64,000 bases of DNA from Alistipes sp. (GTDB lineage: Bacteria > Bacteroidota > Bacteroidia > Bacteroidales > Rikenellaceae), in the NCBI RefSeq assembly GCF_020026455.1, contig NZ_JAHHQJ010000013.1, forward strand, positions 25,113 to 89,112, written 5' to 3'. Positions 33,950 through 43,627 of the stretch are shown piece by piece (position 1 is the first letter of the stretch; every line of letters begins with the position of its first letter). The translations under genes and the position numbers were made by a program. Below the pieces are notes generated by a model that was not told the DNA's origin, did no database searches, and saw only the letters and a list, made by a program, of their open reading frames with translations.

Positions 33950-36900
33950 ATGCATCGTTGTTTTCTTATATTCCGGTCTCTTGTTATTTGCATCGGATTT
34001 GTTCTTTCCGAGATACAGACCATTGTTGCCGAACCATTTTCACAAGTGCGCTTCGTACCATTACCATTCGATATTCTGCCATCAAATGAGGTGCGCAAGC
34101 TGTATCAGGATTCCGACGGATATATCTGGATCCCCACTTATAACGGATTGGCCCGCTATGAGGGATACGGGGCTATCACCTATGGCATGCGAGATGTCTC
34201 AAACGGCTTATTCAACACGTTCGTCAATGTTGTTGCCGAGGATTGCGACAAGAATCTATGGATTGGAACCGAACACGGCCTTTTTCGGCTCGACAAAATT
34301 TCGGGCAACATCATGGCTGATGAATACCCGGAATTAGCGGATTGTAATATCGCAGTCATTCTATGCGATACAGGCAATGGAATTTGGATCGGAGGCGACA
34401 AGGGACTTTTCCATAAAAGTAAGCACGATCGTAATTTTCACTTTGTTTCAATCTCCAATTCAGCGGGAGAGCCAGTCAAGGCTATCACCTCTATCGTCAA
34501 GGATAATAACCGGAATTTATGGATCGCTGCTTTCGATCAGGGTTTGCTGCGTTATGATATCCGCGAGGAGCGCACCTATACTTTCGATGATACCGTGCTG
34601 CGTAAAGCACATGTTTTGGCCCGCGATGTTGCAGGCAATATCTGGGTGGGGACATGGGGTGCCGGAGTAGTACGATTGCTTGATCCCTTGGCTCCAGGAC
34701 CGATTCGTTACTTGCATTATAAACATGTACCGGGCAAATCACACTCGCTGCTCGACGATATTATTTATGATATTGAGGAAAATCCCGAGCAGAATACCAT
34801 CTGGATCGGTGGCCGCAGCGGACTGAGCATCCTCCACGACATTGACAATCCAAATTCGTTCCAGAACTTCTTCCCCGGAGATAATGTAGGAGACCTACCC
34901 TACAATGAGGTGAATTCGATCCTTCGGACTCGCGACGGACTGATGTGGATCGGTTTATTGGGCGGAGGAGTCTGTAAGGTTCAAACCAGCGGAACCAAGT
35001 TCGAATCCGATCGGCTGGATCCAATCAAGGCTCGCTACAACACCAACTCGGTCCGAAGTATGCATTACGCCGGGAATGGCGACTTCTGGTTGGGACTGCT
35101 CGATTTCGGTCTTATAAAATACAACATTCGAAGCGGGAAAATCGTCGATTATCATGAACATCCAGACTTGAAATCACTACCCTACACTTCGACCGTCAAC
35201 ACGATCATCCGCCGTTCAACCACCGGGGAATTGTATTTCGGAACGCAAAATGCCGGTATCTGGGTGTATAATGAAGCGCAGCATCAGGTTCGGCAGATCA
35301 ACCATTTCAACCAACCGATTTTTGTGGACGACTGCGTGATTGCCCAATGCGAGGATACACACGGCAACCTGTGGATAGGGTCACGAACAGGAGTTTACAT
35401 CGAATCGGCAGACGGACGGTTTTACTCTCTGGCCGAATGGCTTGGATATGCTACACCGTTCGACCGGACTTGCGTATTCGATATCTGCTGCGACAAGGCG
35501 GGTGATGTCTGGATCGCCTCGAACGGTCAGGGTATTCTGCATATAAGTATAGCTGACGGCAGCTGGCGGCAGTATACGCGCAATAACGGCATGACTTCCG
35601 ATCATGTCTATTGCCTGCAGGGCGACGATACGGGTTGTATCTGGGCCGGAACCTTTGCGGACGGGCTTGCAGTCCGTATCCCCCCGGAAGAGCACTTCAA
35701 AACGGTGTCTGCCTTCCCGAATCTGGAGAACAAGGGTATCAGCAACATAATCCGGGATAAAAACAGCAGGATGTGGATCACAACGAACAATTCTGTTTTT
35801 TCTTTTTCGCCGGATAGCCAAGGTAACCCCGAACATATCAATCCCTATATCATATCGACCGACATGCAACCGTTCTTCTTCAACCGAAATGCTTCGGCAC
35901 AGATCGACAATGGGCGCATTGTCTTCGGAGGATCCAATGGACTGATGATATTCACGGGCAATCGTACACAGAGCCACCAGACGAACCTACCGATCGTACT
36001 CACTGATTTCAAGGTGCACAACCGCTCGTTGCGTGACCTTCCCTCACGGGAGAGATCGCGCATTTCGCTCCATGATATTGACTACACCGATACGATTACA
36101 CTTACACACAAACAGAACAATTTTCTCATCGAATTTTCGATGCTCTCCTATGCCAATCCGCGTGATCATATTTTCAGATATCGGCTCGATGGATTTGACA
36201 AGGAGTACATCACGGCCGATTCGCACCATCGTTTCGCCTCCTACAGCAATCTGTCTCCTGGAATTTATACATTTCACCTGCAGGCTGCCGGAGAAAGCGG
36301 CGTATGGAGCAGCAATGAGCGCATTCTCACAATACGGATATTTCCGGCCCCATGGCTTTCATGGTGGGCGTGGACGATCTATTTCCTGTTGTTGCTGGCG
36401 ATTGCTTATGGAGTCATGCGATTCCTGCGCTATCGGTTACGGCTGCGACAGGAAGTACAGATTTCGAAAGTGGAGCGACAAAAAAACGAAGAGTTGAATC
36501 ACGCCAAACTCCAGTTTTTCACCAATGTCACTCATGAATTGATGACTCCGCTGACGATTATTCTCACTTCACTCCAGAATCTGAACAACGGTACGGGAGA
36601 CAAACAAACTCTTTACGGTGTCATGTCGACCAATGCTACGCGGCTGATGCGCTTAATTCAGCAAATACTCGAATTCCGGAAAGTCGAGAGTGGGAATCTG
36701 AAAATCCGTGTATCGTATGGCGATGTCGTCCAATTCGTTCGTCGATGCGTGGAAGCTTTCGCTCCGCTTGTAGCCCGCAAGCAACTCAAGGTTTATTTCC
36801 ACACGTCATCAGAACAGATCGACGGCTGGTTCGATCCCGACAAACTCGACAAAATCGTCTACAACCTGCTATCCAATGCGGCAAAATACACTCCCGACAA

Positions 36901-38077
36901 GGGAGAAATTATCATTCGGATCGAACCCGGAGACTCCTGTTCTGTCTGCATTTCGGTAGCCAACAGCGGAGAACTGATGACCCGACAGACCATCGACGGA
37001 CTCTTTCGGCGATTTTACGACGGCAATTATCGAAAACATCACACGATTGGAACCGGTATCGGCCTGTCGTTAGTCAAGGATCTCACCGATCTGCATCGGG
37101 GCTCAATCCGGGTATCTAGCGACGAGCGGGACGGGAATTGCTTCCGCGTCACACTACCCATAGGCCGGGAGACTTACACCGAAGAGGAGATCGACGATGA
37201 TGCCGACAACAATGCTGCGGAAATAATTTGCGACGGGACAGGAGAATTCATTCCGGAGCAGCCCGACGCAATAATGACCACTCCCCCGACACATGCTGAC
37301 CATACGCTGTTGGTCGTCGATGACAACGAGGAATTACTCTTGTTAATCACCAATCTTTTAGCTCCCTATTTTCAAATTGAACGAGCTTCCAACGGCGAAG
37401 AAGCGCTCCGCATATTGGCGCAACAGGCGATCGATTTGGTTGTTTCAGATATCATGATGCCCGGCATGAACGGTATCGAATTGTGCCGACGAATCAAGCA
37501 GACCTTCGAATATTGTCATATTCCGGTCATCCTGCTCACGGCCAAAAATGCCGATGAGAACCGAATTGAAGGGTATAATTCAGGAGCGGACGGCTATGTC
37601 ACCAAACCCTTCAACCTGCAACTGCTCTACGCTCAGATAGTCAATCAACTCCGCAAATCGGAAGCCCGGGGTCAGCACTTCCGCAACCAACCGGTATTTG
37701 AGGTTGAAAAACTGGAATATACCTCAATGGATGAAAAGTTCATGCGTCAGGCTATGGCGTGTATCAATGCGCATATCGACGATTGCGAATTTGCGCAAGC
37801 TGATTTTACCCGTGAAATGAATATGTCCCGTACGGTTCTTACCGAAAAACTTAAATCGCTCACCGGGTTGACTCCGACCGCATTTATCGTTGATGTACGA
37901 CTGCGCGCAGCCTATCATTTGCTCGAAGAGCAGAAGAAGATGCGTATTGCTGATCTGGCCTATGCTTCCGGATTTAACGACCCGAAATATTTCAGTACGT
38001 GTTTTAAGAAGAAATTCGGATGCTCTCCCAAGGAATTTATTGACAGGCTGAACAAAAAAGGCGACAAAATCGCTTAA
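33950..38077 (+). CDS. hybrid two-component system sensor/regulator (HTCS)
   Basis: This 1375-residue one-protein two-component system spans the inner membrane. An N-terminal signal (about 1-27) precedes a periplasmic two-component propeller array (about 30-720, many blades of the type GNLWIGSRTGVY) and a Y_Y_Y domain (about 730-795). Then come a transmembrane helix near 802-822, a histidine kinase domain with His862 in FTNVTHELMTPL and ATPase motif YNLLSNAAKYTP near 972, a receiver domain with Asp1167 in VVSDIMMPG, and an AraC-type DNA-binding domain (about 1265-1370). HTCS proteins sense a PUL breakdown product and activate the locus. It is divergent from the GH3 operon and is the evident regulator of this PUL. 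Confidence 0.97.
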   Translation: MHRCFLIFRSLVICIGFVLSEIQTIVAEPFSQVRFVPLPFDILPSNEVRKLYQDSDGYIWIPTYNGLARYEGYGAITYGMRDVSNGLFNTFVNVVAEDCDKNLWIGTEHGLFRLDKISGNIMADEYPELADCNIAVILCDTGNGIWIGGDKGLFHKSKHDRNFHFVSISNSAGEPVKAITSIVKDNNRNLWIAAFDQGLLRYDIREERTYTFDDTVLRKAHVLARDVAGNIWVGTWGAGVVRLLDPLAPGPIRYLHYKHVPGKSHSLLDDIIYDIEENPEQNTIWIGGRSGLSILHDIDNPNSFQNFFPGDNVGDLPYNEVNSILRTRDGLMWIGLLGGGVCKVQTSGTKFESDRLDPIKARYNTNSVRSMHYAGNGDFWLGLLDFGLIKYNIRSGKIVDYHEHPDLKSLPYTSTVNTIIRRSTTGELYFGTQNAGIWVYNEAQHQVRQINHFNQPIFVDDCVIAQCEDTHGNLWIGSRTGVYIESADGRFYSLAEWLGYATPFDRTCVFDICCDKAGDVWIASNGQGILHISIADGSWRQYTRNNGMTSDHVYCLQGDDTGCIWAGTFADGLAVRIPPEEHFKTVSAFPNLENKGISNIIRDKNSRMWITTNNSVFSFSPDSQGNPEHINPYIISTDMQPFFFNRNASAQIDNGRIVFGGSNGLMIFTGNRTQSHQTNLPIVLTDFKVHNRSLRDLPSRERSRISLHDIDYTDTITLTHKQNNFLIEFSMLSYANPRDHIFRYRLDGFDKEYITADSHHRFASYSNLSPGIYTFHLQAAGESGVWSSNERILTIRIFPAPWLSWWAWTIYFLLLLAIAYGVMRFLRYRLRLRQEVQISKVERQKNEELNHAKLQFFTNVTHELMTPLTIILTSLQNLNNGTGDKQTLYGVMSTNATRLMRLIQQILEFRKVESGNLKIRVSYGDVVQFVRRCVEAFAPLVARKQLKVYFHTSSEQIDGWFDPDKLDKIVYNLLSNAAKYTPDKGEIIIRIEPGDSCSVCISVANSGELMTRQTIDGLFRRFYDGNYRKHHTIGTGIGLSLVKDLTDLHRGSIRVSSDERDGNCFRVTLPIGRETYTEEEIDDDADNNAAEIICDGTGEFIPEQPDAIMTTPPTHADHTLLVVDDNEELLLLITNLLAPYFQIERASNGEEALRILAQQAIDLVVSDIMMPGMNGIELCRRIKQTFEYCHIPVILLTAKNADENRIEGYNSGADGYVTKPFNLQLLYAQIVNQLRKSEARGQHFRNQPVFEVEKLEYTSMDEKFMRQAMACINAHIDDCEFAQADFTREMNMSRTVLTEKLKSLTGLTPTAFIVDVRLRAAYHLLEEQKKMRIADLAYASGFNDPKYFSTCFKKKFGCSPKEFIDRLNKKGDKIA

Positions 38078-38103
38078 TTGCCCGCAGAAGCGGACGTATA
38101 TCC

Positions 38104-38153
38104 ATTTTTCGGTAAAAATTCAACCTGCATGATCCATGTCAGGCGTATTTTCG
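38104..38153 (+). promoter_or_regulatory. promoter and candidate HTCS operator for the decayed GH20/GH3 unit
   Basis: TCGGTAAAAATTCAACCT (38109-38126), preceded by ATTTT, matches the susC upstream element at 22 of 23 positions. It lies 19 bp before a -7-like TATTTTCG (38146-38153). It begins only 27 bp after the HTCS stop codon. Confidence 0.6.
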
Positions 38154-38213
38154 TACCCCGTAGATTGTGTTTCGGCGAATGGATAGAATCGGACCAATTC
38201 ATAGGATATTATC

Positions 38214-39518
38214 ATGAACTTCATTTTTGCAAATTCCATTGCCTTGCTTTCCGTCTTCAGCACTGCCGGTCAAAGGTCTACCGGAGGAATGATTCTGGGG
38301 CCGATATCGCAAGAGTTAACCGTAGCGGCAAACAACTTTGAAATGGATAGATACCGATTCGTGCAGCGTAGAGGCGATTGGGCCGTTGCCAACCGAATCA
38401 ATCGATCAGTTCCAGCCTCTTATCCGGAGGGGACGCGATTGAAAGAGGCTTGGCGGGCAATTGATCTTTCACCCTCGATTTCTGTAAAACTGCTCCACAA
38501 CCGACAGACTCTGTACCAATCGGAAATTACGCAGGGGATTTCCCGTGTGACAATCATCGATAACCCCCGCTTTAGTCATCAAAATGTTCAGTTCGATATT
38601 TTGCAACACTTTTTTCCCGTAGGTATACTATTTCGTTGTCTTGATGAAACGGAACGGGAGGAATGCAACAAATTTCATTCCTCTCCGGCAAATAACAGCG
38701 ACTGGCACATTCAACCCGATGTTCATCCGGTGCTGATCAGATTGAAATTATTTCACACAAAGCCCGACCGGATCGATTGGCAGCATTACGGCGAAAGGCA
38801 TTATATCCTCAAAAGTACATCGGGAGCCTATGGCAACTACTACACGGAAGAGAGATTGCGCAGTATCGTTACCTGTGCGGCAGGCTGCTGTCTCAAAGAA
38901 ATTCCTGAAATCGGACTCCACGTACATTCCAGCGTAATTCTCACGGTTTATCCGGAAGGCAGTTGTTCTGATCGAACCTATGGTTCCGGCAAGTTCTGCG
39001 TCAACAATCCGCAGTCGCTGCAATTCAAGGCCGACATGCTGCCAGGAAACCAGAAGCAGTATTCCCGAGAATACATCCCCTTCGACGGCAACAAACCCCT
39101 CTGGCGAATCCCGTACCTGAGCCAAGAATCGGAAGGGATAGATAAACAGCTTGGGTCCATGCTTTCCCCGCATCGGCCTCTCGTTTCCTATCAAGCCCGA
39201 ATTCTGCAGAAACAGAGTGGACGGGGCACCTCACTCCGTCGCATCTGCATACAGATTCCGCTGATCCTCGCAGACAAAATCGCAGAAGTCCTATTGAGCG
39301 ACGATATCTCGGCTTCACACCATGCTCTTCCTGAGATCAAAAAGAGACGGATGATACTCGTCGCCGAAAAATATTTCACAGAGAGGCGTTCCATGCCCAA
39401 CAGTCCGAATCCGATAACAGGATCGCCCCTTTACAACAGAGCTTTCTGCCTGGAAGATAATATGATCACCGGGGCAGAGTCCGTTTCCAGCAGCAAAGCC
39501 ACAGGGAGTATAACATAA
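38214..39518 (+). pseudogene. decayed GH20 beta-hexosaminidase with a still-open reading frame
   Basis: The 434-codon frame aligns along about 300 codons with the intact GH20 at 62045-63916, yet nearly every invariant residue is changed. NPRFSHQNVQFDILQHFFP corresponds to RPRFPYRGLHMDVSRHFFP, GAYGNYYTEERLRSIV to GAYGGYFTKDDIREIV, and GSGKFCVNN to TTGEFCVGN. The catalytic HIGGDE has become PFDGNK (Asn293-Lys294) and the HFHLTDNGGW motif is HSSPANNSDW. The lipobox Cys is also lost (FSTAGQ). Many differences look like G-to-A or C-to-T changes. Beyond codon 300 no GH20 similarity is visible. It keeps the PUL promoter motif. It is probably a pseudogene, but an altered, non-catalytic protein cannot be excluded. 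Confidence 0.75.
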
Positions 39519-39609
39519 CTCCATATCGATGTCCGCCACCACGTAGAAAACCATAATACCTGTCTGACATCAGGGATTACTCCTCAACAGACTTTTAAAC
39601 TAATTCACC

Positions 39610-41940
39610 ATGAAACAACTGCTCATTATTCCATTCGCACTCTCCGCGGCTACAGCTGCAACTGCTCCACCGGCAAAACCCCAACTGGGCGAAGTTCCGG
39701 TCCGGAAGATTGTCGCAGCCATGAGCCTTGAAGAGAAAGCGTCGCTACTCGTAGGAACCTCAATGGAGAATTATGGCGGCCAAGGGGCCGTGACAGGCCG
39801 TACGCTGAAAATCGTTCCCGGCTCGGCAGGGGCCACCTGCTCCCTGGAAACCTATGGCATTCCGCCAACAGTAATGGCCGACGGACCCGCCGGCCTCCGC
39901 ATCGACCCGCGGCGTGCAAACGATCCGAAGACCTATTTCTGTACAGCTTTCCCGATCGGCACGATGCTCGCTTCGACCTGGAACGAAGAGGTGATCGAAC
40001 GATGCGGTGCGGCCATGGGTCGCGAGGTGCTCGACTACGGCTGCGACGTGATTCTCGGTCCGGGCATTAACATCCACCGCCATCCGCTGTGCGGCAGAAA
40101 TTTCGAATATTACTCCGAAGACCCGCTACTGAGTGGCAAATGTGGCGCGGCAATGGTTCGAGGCATCCAGTCACAAGGTGTAGGGACTTCGGTCAAGCAT
40201 TTTGCCGCCAACAATCAGGAGTCGATGCGATTGCAAAACGATGTACGGATATCGCAGCGCGCTCTGCGCGAGATTTACCTGCGCGGATTCGAAATCGCGG
40301 TCAAGGAGGGCCGTCCGTGGACGGTTATGTCCTCTTATAATCGGATCAACGGACCTTACACTCAAGAGAACCGCGACCTGCTGACTACCATCCTGCGCGA
40401 TGAATGGGGCTACAAAGGCATCGTCATCTCGGACTGGATTGGCAAGCGCAACACCGCAGCGCAGGTACATGCCGGCAATGATCTGATGATGCCGGGAGAA
40501 CCGGCTCAGTCGGAGGAGATCGTTGATGCAGTACGTAGCGGAAAACTATCCGAAGCAGATGTCGACAAGAGTGTGGTCCGCGTGCTCGAATACATTCTGC
40601 AGACACCCCGTTTCCGGGCGTGCGCCGTGTCAGAGGCTCCCGATTTGGAAGCCCATGCCGCTGTTTCACGGCAGGTGGCTGCGGAGGGAATGGTCCTGCT
40701 TCGCAACGAAGGCGCCACCCTGCCTCTCTCCGCAGGGTGCGACCTCTCGGTATTCGGCGTCAACGCCTATGACTGCATCGCCGGAGGCACCGGAGCCGGG
40801 CATGTCAACAAAGCCTACACGGTTAATCTGGACGAAGGATTGCACAACGCCGGATTTCGGCTGAACGACCGCACAGCCGATCTCTATGCCAAATACATGT
40901 CCTTCGGCCAAGCACTGCTCTGCGAGCAGAACGCCCTACGGCTCTTGGGCGAAAAATGGTTTGTACCAGAAACAACGCTGACCCCAGAATTCATCGCCTC
41001 ACGCGCCCGGGAGAGCGATGCTGCCATCATTGCCTTCGGCCGCAATTCGGGCGAGTACAACGATCGGCCGACATCGGATTTCTACCTAACGAACGCTGAA
41101 AGGGTGTTGCTCGAGTCAGTCTGTTCAGCCTTCCATGCCGCAGGCAAGAAGGTGATCGTGGTACTCAACATCGGAGGCGTCATCGAAACCAATTCATGGA
41201 AAGAACTTCCTGATGCGATTCTACTGGCCTGGCAGGGAGGCTTGGAGGCTGGCAATGCCACCGCCGATGTCCTAAGCGGACGAGCCGCACCATCGGGACG
41301 GCTGCCGATGACCTTCCCGATCGATTATTCGGATCATCCTTCGTCAAAGAATTTTCCGCTCGATTATCGAGGCCGCCGCGGCGACTGGGCCGACGATGCC
41401 CCGGAGCGCAATGTACGCAACCTGGGATTCACCTGTTACGAAGAGGATATTTGGGTGGGTTACCGCTATTTCTCGACCTATGCCCGGGAGAAAGTTTCCT
41501 ACCCATTCGGCTATGGTCTAAGTTACACAACTTTCGATTGGACGGATGCTGCCATCAGGCGTTCGGGTGCCGGTTACGAGGTGACGCTCCGTGTAACCAA
41601 CACCGGACTGCACTCAGGTCGGGATGTCGCTGAACTTTATATCGCGGCTCCGAAGAGCGCATTGATAAAACCCGTGCGCGAACTAAGATCCTTCGCCAAA
41701 AGCCGCGAATTACAGCCTGGAGAGTCACAGACACTGAAACTTTGGTTTGCGGCCTCCGATCTGGCCTCATTCGACGAGCAAGCCTCGGCTTTTATCGTCG
41801 AAGCGGGCGATTACACGGCCGAACTGGGACGCTCGGCCGACGAAATCATCCTGCGACTGCCTTTTACGGCCAAATCATCCGAACGCAAGGTGCATGACGT
41901 GCTGAGGCCCCAGAAGCCCTTGCAGTTGCTTAAATTCTGA
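39610..41940 (+). CDS. GH3 beta-glucosidase
   Basis: This exported 776-residue GH3 has signal MKQLLIIPFALSAATAATA and no lipobox. The barrel begins with VRKIVAAMSLEEKASLLVG and contains MADGPAGLR, LGPGINIHRHPLCGRNFEYYSEDPLLSG, VKHFAANNQE, and nucleophile Asp275 in VISDWIG. The second domain has the acid/base region (IAFGRNSGEYNDR), and a C-terminal Fn3-like domain follows (YEVTLRVTNTGLHSGRDVAELYI). This is the full three-domain beta-glucosidase layout. GC content is higher than in its neighbours. It probably shares the promoter at 38104 with the decayed GH20. Confidence 0.95.
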   Translation: MKQLLIIPFALSAATAATAPPAKPQLGEVPVRKIVAAMSLEEKASLLVGTSMENYGGQGAVTGRTLKIVPGSAGATCSLETYGIPPTVMADGPAGLRIDPRRANDPKTYFCTAFPIGTMLASTWNEEVIERCGAAMGREVLDYGCDVILGPGINIHRHPLCGRNFEYYSEDPLLSGKCGAAMVRGIQSQGVGTSVKHFAANNQESMRLQNDVRISQRALREIYLRGFEIAVKEGRPWTVMSSYNRINGPYTQENRDLLTTILRDEWGYKGIVISDWIGKRNTAAQVHAGNDLMMPGEPAQSEEIVDAVRSGKLSEADVDKSVVRVLEYILQTPRFRACAVSEAPDLEAHAAVSRQVAAEGMVLLRNEGATLPLSAGCDLSVFGVNAYDCIAGGTGAGHVNKAYTVNLDEGLHNAGFRLNDRTADLYAKYMSFGQALLCEQNALRLLGEKWFVPETTLTPEFIASRARESDAAIIAFGRNSGEYNDRPTSDFYLTNAERVLLESVCSAFHAAGKKVIVVLNIGGVIETNSWKELPDAILLAWQGGLEAGNATADVLSGRAAPSGRLPMTFPIDYSDHPSSKNFPLDYRGRRGDWADDAPERNVRNLGFTCYEEDIWVGYRYFSTYAREKVSYPFGYGLSYTTFDWTDAAIRRSGAGYEVTLRVTNTGLHSGRDVAELYIAAPKSALIKPVRELRSFAKSRELQPGESQTLKLWFAASDLASFDEQASAFIVEAGDYTAELGRSADEIILRLPFTAKSSERKVHDVLRPQKPLQLLKF

Positions 41941-42468
41941 TGCGATGAAAAAACACGTTGCCTATTATCGTTTTACCTGGAGCCTGATATCCCGGTTGTA
42001 CCCGTGCCGTTCACCATCCGGCTTGATGCAGGAATCGAGACCTGGATTGAGAAAATAACATTTGAAAAGAAAATCAGACAGATGCGCCAACAAAGAGTCT
42101 GTATAACAACCAATGTAAATACCGCCTAAAATTTGTATATCAGTAAAACATAGTCATGGGCATTATAAGGTCGGATCACGCCTCAACGAGTCTCTAGATG
42201 TGGCCGCACACCGGAAGTATGGGCTGAAATAATCGGCAAAAGCTAGCATTGTTCGAACATCTACCTCGGGGTTCCCCACATTTACGGCGTCGACCAGCAA
42301 CCATAAAATCCCAGACATTGCAGAGATCGTACCCCGCCCCCAATGCCGCCAACCGCAGTAGGGCCATGCACATCAAAAACGCTACGACAAATATAACGAA
42401 TCACCATATCCTCTGTTTTTGAAGAGAGGAGACTGTTCCGTTGACACTAAATAAAACACATTGTGACA
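41941..42468. pseudogene. gene-remnant region, including a GH3-like N-terminal scrap
   Basis: No intact gene spans these 528 bp. A short plus-strand frame around 41975-42120 reads RLDAGIETWIEKITFEKKIRQM, resembling the start of GH3 proteins (RIEDLLSRMTLEEKIAQM). It stops soon after. The remaining part has only short frames, including a 60-codon minus-strand one (42194-42376) that I cannot identify. It looks like the debris of one or more deleted genes between the GH3 and the acyltransferase. Confidence 0.4.
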
Positions 42469-43578
42469 ATGAACCCGAATGTACGACTTTTATCTCTGGA
42501 CGCCCTGAGAGGCTTCGACATGCTCTTTATCATGGGTTTTTCCGGACTCATCACTTCGTTATGCGCACTAAGCCCAGGATCTTTTACCGATATGCTCGCA
42601 CAGCAGATGCAGCATGCGGCATGGAATGGGCTAACGATTCAGGATACCATTTTTCCTCTGTTTCTTTTTATTGCGGGAGTAGCATTTCCGTTTTCTTTGG
42701 CCAAACAACGTACAAGAGGTCTCGGAAAGGAGCGCATTCTGGGACGAATTGTCCGTCGTGGAGTGACTTTGATTCTTTTGGGGCTGATCTATAACGGACT
42801 ATTCGATCTTGATTTTTCTTCGTTGCGTCTGGCAAGTGTATTAGGGAGGATTGGTACGGCTTGGATGCTCGCGGCGCTACTTTGTGTGTATTGCGGCATA
42901 AGGACGCGGATTGTCATTGCCGGAACTATCCTGGTCGGCTATTCGCTGTTGTTGAGTCTGGTCATAGCTCCCGATGCCCCGGCAGGCACCGTCCCCCTTT
43001 CCGTGGAAGGAAATTTGGCTGGATGGATTGATCGGCAATATCTCCCTGGACGCATCCTTTACGGATCGTTCGATCCGGAAGGAATCCTGAGCACACTGCC
43101 GGCTATTGTATCAGCACTGTCGGGAATGTTCACCGGTGAATTTCTGCTCGATAACCGGCGAGGATTGACAGGTTCGCGAAAAGCACTGTATATGGCTGTT
43201 ACCGCAATCGTGATCACATCTGTAGGGCTGTGCTGGAATCTTATGATGCCGATCAACAAAAATATCTGGAGCAGTTCGTTTACCTGTGTCGTTACCGGAT
43301 ATTCGCTGGGAATGATAGCTTTGTTTTATTACTTGATTGACGTGCGCGGATACAAACGCTGGACGTTTGCCTTTCGTGTCATCGGATTAAATTCCATTAC
43401 GATTTATATGGCACAGCGGATTATTCCTCTACGCTATGCCTCCGATTTTTTTGTCGGCGGGCTCGCCTCCAAATGCAGCGAAACAGCAGGGGCTGTAATC
43501 TACGATATCGGCTATATTGTGCTCTGCTGGCTATTTCTCTATTTCTTATATCGAAAAAACACCTTCCTTAAGGTATAA
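42469..43578 (+). CDS. DUF5009/HGSNAT-like membrane acyltransferase
   Basis: This 369-residue inner-membrane protein has about ten helices and starts with the family motif RLLSLDALRGFDMLFIMGF. It also has TIQDTIFPLFLFIAGVAFPFS, in which the Asp is conserved. It resembles NagX/heparan-alpha-glucosaminide N-acetyltransferase proteins, which transfer acetyl groups from cytoplasmic acetyl-CoA to sugars on the other side of the membrane. The human-type histidine could not be confirmed. The ATG at 42469 fits the motif position; a GTG two codons earlier is less likely. In a PUL such proteins may acetylate released amino sugars in the periplasm. Function is inferred. Confidence 0.82.
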   Translation: MNPNVRLLSLDALRGFDMLFIMGFSGLITSLCALSPGSFTDMLAQQMQHAAWNGLTIQDTIFPLFLFIAGVAFPFSLAKQRTRGLGKERILGRIVRRGVTLILLGLIYNGLFDLDFSSLRLASVLGRIGTAWMLAALLCVYCGIRTRIVIAGTILVGYSLLLSLVIAPDAPAGTVPLSVEGNLAGWIDRQYLPGRILYGSFDPEGILSTLPAIVSALSGMFTGEFLLDNRRGLTGSRKALYMAVTAIVITSVGLCWNLMMPINKNIWSSSFTCVVTGYSLGMIALFYYLIDVRGYKRWTFAFRVIGLNSITIYMAQRIIPLRYASDFFVGGLASKCSETAGAVIYDIGYIVLCWLFLYFLYRKNTFLKV

Positions 43579-43627
43579 CCGACAAATAACCCCAAAAATT
43601 CAATAACCCCATTTAAACAAATTTAGC

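Noticed and set aside
39025..39554. Minus-strand frames of 97, 69 and 79 codons over the decayed GH20 tail
   Set aside because: None shows a domain or start context. The region beyond codon 300 of the GH20 remnant stays unexplained, but a reverse gene is not supported.
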